From: an uncultured Lachnospiraceae bacterium
Lineage (GTDB): Bacteria > Bacillota > Clostridia > Lachnospirales > Lachnospiraceae
Direction of reading: 5' to 3'
Assembly: GCA_947625135.1 (NCBI GenBank)
Contig: CANQNE010000005.1
Location: 20,566-84,565, forward strand
DNA length: 64,000 nucleotides
Every line of letters begins with the position of its first letter. Within the stretch, counting starts at the first letter, position 1. The notes beneath the pieces are model-generated. The model was given only the letters and a program-made list of their open reading frames with translations. It did not search any database and was not told the DNA's origin. Position numbers and translations under genes: made by a program. Below are positions 61,326-64,000 of this stretch, piece after piece.

Positions 61326-61924
61326 GGTATCGTTATGTTGCGATCGAGCGCGAATACGGCAGCGCGGGAACGGAAATCGCCAAAAGGCTGTCGGAATTAA
61401 GCGGCGTGCCGGACTATGGCATCGAGGTTTTGGAGCGGGTATCGAAAAATCTGAATATAGATGTTGCAAGGATCGAGCAGTATGAGGAAAAGACGACCAA
61501 CAGCTTTTTGTATTCGATCTATCTTATGGGCCGGGTGAACAGCGGGCAGGACGGCCGGCTCTCAAACGAGGGGCAGATCTATCTGGAAGAGCAGCGCGTG
61601 ATCGGGGAGCTGGCCTCGCAGGGGCCTGCGGTATTTGTCGGCAGGTGCGCGGTAAATGCGCTTGCGGATAAAGGGGACGTTTTGCAGGTGTTCATAAGGG
61701 CGGATAAGGAGCTGCGGAAGGAGCGCGCCATAAAACAGTATGGAGTCAGCCCGCACGAGGCGGAGGCGGTCGTGAATAAATTTGACCGGAAGCGAAGCAG
61801 TTATTATGCGGCGAATACAGGCAGGCCATGGCGGGAGCTGTCCAACTATCATCTGGTTTTGGACAGTGGGAAGCTGGGCATCGAAGCCTGTGCAGATATT
61901 CTCTGGAAAATGATAAAGGGATAA
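61322..61924 (+). CDS. Cytidylate-kinase-like family protein
   Basis: 200 residues. It has the cytidylate_kin2-type N terminus YVAIEREYGSAGTEIAKRLS, whose glycine loop lacks the usual Lys-Ser/Thr, then GPAVFVGRCAVNALAD and a lid-like region with FDRKRSSYYAANTGRPW. Proteins of this type occur beside regulators and transporters in Clostridia; they may bind nucleotides without being true CMP kinases. It lies between marR and the ABC gene in one operon. Confidence 0.85.
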   Translation: MRYRYVAIEREYGSAGTEIAKRLSELSGVPDYGIEVLERVSKNLNIDVARIEQYEEKTTNSFLYSIYLMGRVNSGQDGRLSNEGQIYLEEQRVIGELASQGPAVFVGRCAVNALADKGDVLQVFIRADKELRKERAIKQYGVSPHEAEAVVNKFDRKRSSYYAANTGRPWRELSNYHLVLDSGKLGIEACADILWKMIKG

Positions 61925-61939
61925 AGCGGAGGAACAGCG

Positions 61940-64000
61940 ATGAAGCATATATTTCAATTTTTAGCGAAGGCAAAAGTGCAGGTGGCGGTGATCATTGTTT
62001 TGCTCATCATACAGGCGTACTGCGACCTGGCGCTGCCGACTTATACCAGCGACCTGCTGAACGTCGGGCTTCAGCAAAACGGAATCGAGGACGCTGTGCC
62101 GGAGACGGTGCGGGAGGAGAGCCTGAAAGCGCTGGAGCTTTTTTTGGACGACACGCAGATCAAAACGCTGGAAGCCGTATATGGAAAAGCGGATGCAGAT
62201 GGCGTGCGTGCACTTGATGAGCTGACGGAGGACGAGCGGGAAAAATTAAACGATATGCTGCGCCTGCCGGAGAGCGTGGTGTTTCAGCTGGAAAACAGCA
62301 AGGAGGGCCAGGAAAGCCTGCAGCAGATCAAGGAAGCCATAGCGGCGGGCATGATGACAAAAGAGGATCTGAAAAAGCAGATGGGCGATAAGATCTCGGA
62401 AATGGACGAATCCGCGGAGCTTATGATGGATCAGGTTGCGGTCGCCTATGTGTCTGCGGAATATGAGGCACAGGAAAAGAATCTGAACGATATCCGAAAC
62501 GCCTATTTATTCAGGGTGGGCGCAAAAATGCTGCTGATGGCGCTGGGCATGGCGGCGGTCGCCATCATGACGGGCTATATCGCATCGAAGGTATCGGCGG
62601 GAATCGGGCGCGATCTCCGCGAGCAGCTCTATGCAAAGGTCATGGGATTTACGAATGCGGAGATTGAAAAATTTTCCACTGCGTCGCTGATCACGCGCTG
62701 TACCAACGATATCCAGCAGGTGCAGATGCTGACGGTCATGCTCCTTCGCATGGTGACTTATGCGCCGATTCTGGCGGTCGCGGGTGTGATCAAGGTGATC
62801 CAGACCGGCTCCCAGATGAGTTGGATCATTGTTGTGGCGGTGATCGCTCTGGCGTTATGTATTGCTGTGCTTTTTGCCATCTCGTACCCGAAATTTCAGA
62901 TCATGCAAAGCCTCGTGGATCGGTTGAACCTGGTATCCAGAGAGCTTTTGACTGGCGTTATGCCGATTCGTGCATTCGGGCGGCAGGATTATGAGGAAAA
63001 ACGGTTTGCGCAGGCGAATACCGACCTCTTTCGGACGCAGCTTTTTACGAACCGCACCATGACTTTTATGATGCCGGTTATGATGCTGATCATGAACGGC
63101 GTTTCCGTACTGATCGTCTGGGTCGGGGCGAAGGGCGTGGATACGGGAGCCGTACAGGTAGGCGACCTGACGGCGTTTATTACGTATTCCATGGTTATCA
63201 TCATGTCGTTTTTGATGCTTTCCATGATTTCCATTATGCTGCCCCGCGCGGGCATTGCGGCTGACCGGATCGAGGAAGTGCTGAAAACGCAGATCTCCTT
63301 AACCGATGCCGCGCAGACAAGGGATGGCGAATTGAAAAATATGAAAGGCGTATTGGCTTTTTCTGATGTTTCCTTTTCCTATCCGGGCGCACAGTCGCCG
63401 GTGCTGGAGCATATTTCCTTTACGGCGGAGCCGGGAAAAACGACTGCGATTATCGGCTCCACCGGCTGCGGAAAGTCGACGCTGATCCATTTGATCCCGC
63501 GTTTTTACGACGTTACGGAGGGAAGCATTTCCATTGACGGGGTGGATATCCGCGAGATCAGCCAGAAGGCGCTCCGGGACAGGATCGGGTATGTGCCGCA
63601 AAAAGGCGTGCTGTTTTCCGGTACGGTGGAGAGCAACCTCAAGTACGGTGGGGAGCAGATCACAGACAGCGGAATGGAGCTTGCTGCCCAAATTGCGCAG
63701 GCGACGGAATTTATTGAAGCCAAGGAAGCGCGTTATCAGTCCCCCATCGCGCAGAACGGCTCAAATGTGTCGGGCGGCCAGAGGCAGCGGCTGTCGATCG
63801 CAAGAGCCATCGCAAAGAAGCCTCAGATATTCCTTTTTGACGACTCGTTTTCCGCGCTGGATTATAAGACAGATGCCAATCTGCGTGGGGAGCTTGCAAA
63901 GCACACGAAAAATGCGACGGTCATTATCGTTGCGCAGCGGATTTCCACCATTATGCACGCCGAGCAGATTCTTGTGATGGAGGACGGCTGCATCGTGGGC
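61940..64000 (+). CDS. ABC exporter half-transporter (3' end outside window)
   Basis: 687 residues are visible, starting seven bases after GGAGG. The first membrane helix (about 12-32) is followed by an unusually long extracytoplasmic insertion of about 150 residues, then five helices (about 190-450). The ATPase has Walker A GSTGCGKST (506-514), signature SGGQRQRLS and Walker B LFDDSFSALD. The catalytic Glu after Walker B is Asp635, the mark of the degenerate half of a heterodimeric exporter. The second half is expected just downstream. Probably a drug or peptide exporter under MarR control. Confidence 0.93.
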   Translation, partial: MKHIFQFLAKAKVQVAVIIVLLIIQAYCDLALPTYTSDLLNVGLQQNGIEDAVPETVREESLKALELFLDDTQIKTLEAVYGKADADGVRALDELTEDEREKLNDMLRLPESVVFQLENSKEGQESLQQIKEAIAAGMMTKEDLKKQMGDKISEMDESAELMMDQVAVAYVSAEYEAQEKNLNDIRNAYLFRVGAKMLLMALGMAAVAIMTGYIASKVSAGIGRDLREQLYAKVMGFTNAEIEKFSTASLITRCTNDIQQVQMLTVMLLRMVTYAPILAVAGVIKVIQTGSQMSWIIVVAVIALALCIAVLFAISYPKFQIMQSLVDRLNLVSRELLTGVMPIRAFGRQDYEEKRFAQANTDLFRTQLFTNRTMTFMMPVMMLIMNGVSVLIVWVGAKGVDTGAVQVGDLTAFITYSMVIIMSFLMLSMISIMLPRAGIAADRIEEVLKTQISLTDAAQTRDGELKNMKGVLAFSDVSFSYPGAQSPVLEHISFTAEPGKTTAIIGSTGCGKSTLIHLIPRFYDVTEGSISIDGVDIREISQKALRDRIGYVPQKGVLFSGTVESNLKYGGEQITDSGMELAAQIAQATEFIEAKEARYQSPIAQNGSNVSGGQRQRLSIARAIAKKPQIFLFDDSFSALDYKTDANLRGELAKHTKNATVIIVAQRISTIMHAEQILVMEDGCIVG

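Overview
The window looks like chromosome from an anaerobic, spore-forming member of the Clostridia, most likely Lachnospiraceae. The support is an electron-bifurcating type [FeFe] hydrogenase (hydCBA), complete spoIIA (spoIIAA-AB-sigF) and spoVA (AA-AB-AC-AD-AE) sporulation operons, strong AGGAGG-type ribosome binding sites, TTGACA/TATAAT promoters, a CIRCE element and Firmicute-type LexA boxes. No rRNA, tRNA, CRISPR array, intact insertion sequence or prophage was recognised. Genes run off both edges: a secreted-type protein on the left and an ABC exporter on the right.

Layout. 1-5.3 kb: tail of a CBM2-like protein, a Cu/Zn superoxide dismutase, and the hydCBA hydrogenase operon (minus strand). 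5.5-7.2 kb: a PAS-GGDEF-EAL protein. 7.4-10.4 kb: an accessory cassette of IbrA (PAPS-reductase-like), IbrB (ParB-like) and a WYL regulator, behind a promoter with a perfect palindrome between its -35 and -10. 10.4-20.1 kb: a CYTH protein, then a protein-quality-control and translation block, tig-clpP-clpX-lon-engB-valS. 20.1-26.4 kb: a small conserved protein, a TPR membrane protein, spoIIA (plus) and spoVA (minus), converging. 26.5-31.7 kb: degV, an IMPACT-family protein, a class A penicillin-binding protein and tyrS.

31.7-40.6 kb is an envelope-stress block. A VanRS-like two-component system is followed by a C39-like peptidase and a CwlD-like amidase, with a VanR-type 11-bp direct-repeat box in front of the peptidase. 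A second two-component system then feeds a peptide-type ABC transporter whose promoter carries a BceR-like inverted repeat. 40.6-45.4 kb is patchy accessory DNA: an Rpn-like fragment, tag, an MmcQ/PUA-like fusion, an AlbA_2/Schlafen-like ATP-binding protein with an AGTCAAG repeat cluster at its stop codon, and degenerate sequence with a long perfect palindrome. 45.4-54.5 kb: CIRCE-controlled clpB, aroK, and a TetR / HdeD-like / MMPL / YhgE-like membrane cluster. 54.5-64 kb: a UroD/MtaA-like methyltransferase, feoAB, a two-gene radical-SAM DNA-repair module (TIGR03915/TIGR03916) behind two tandem LexA boxes, and a MarR / cytidylate-kinase-like / ABC exporter operon with a palindromic operator.

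Most of the window is ordinary core genome. The parts most worth a second look are the IbrA-IbrB-WYL cassette with its built-in operator, the SOS boxes in front of the TIGR03916/TIGR03915 pair, the VanR box controlling a peptidase-amidase pair instead of vancomycin genes, and the repeat-rich stretch after the AlbA_2 gene.
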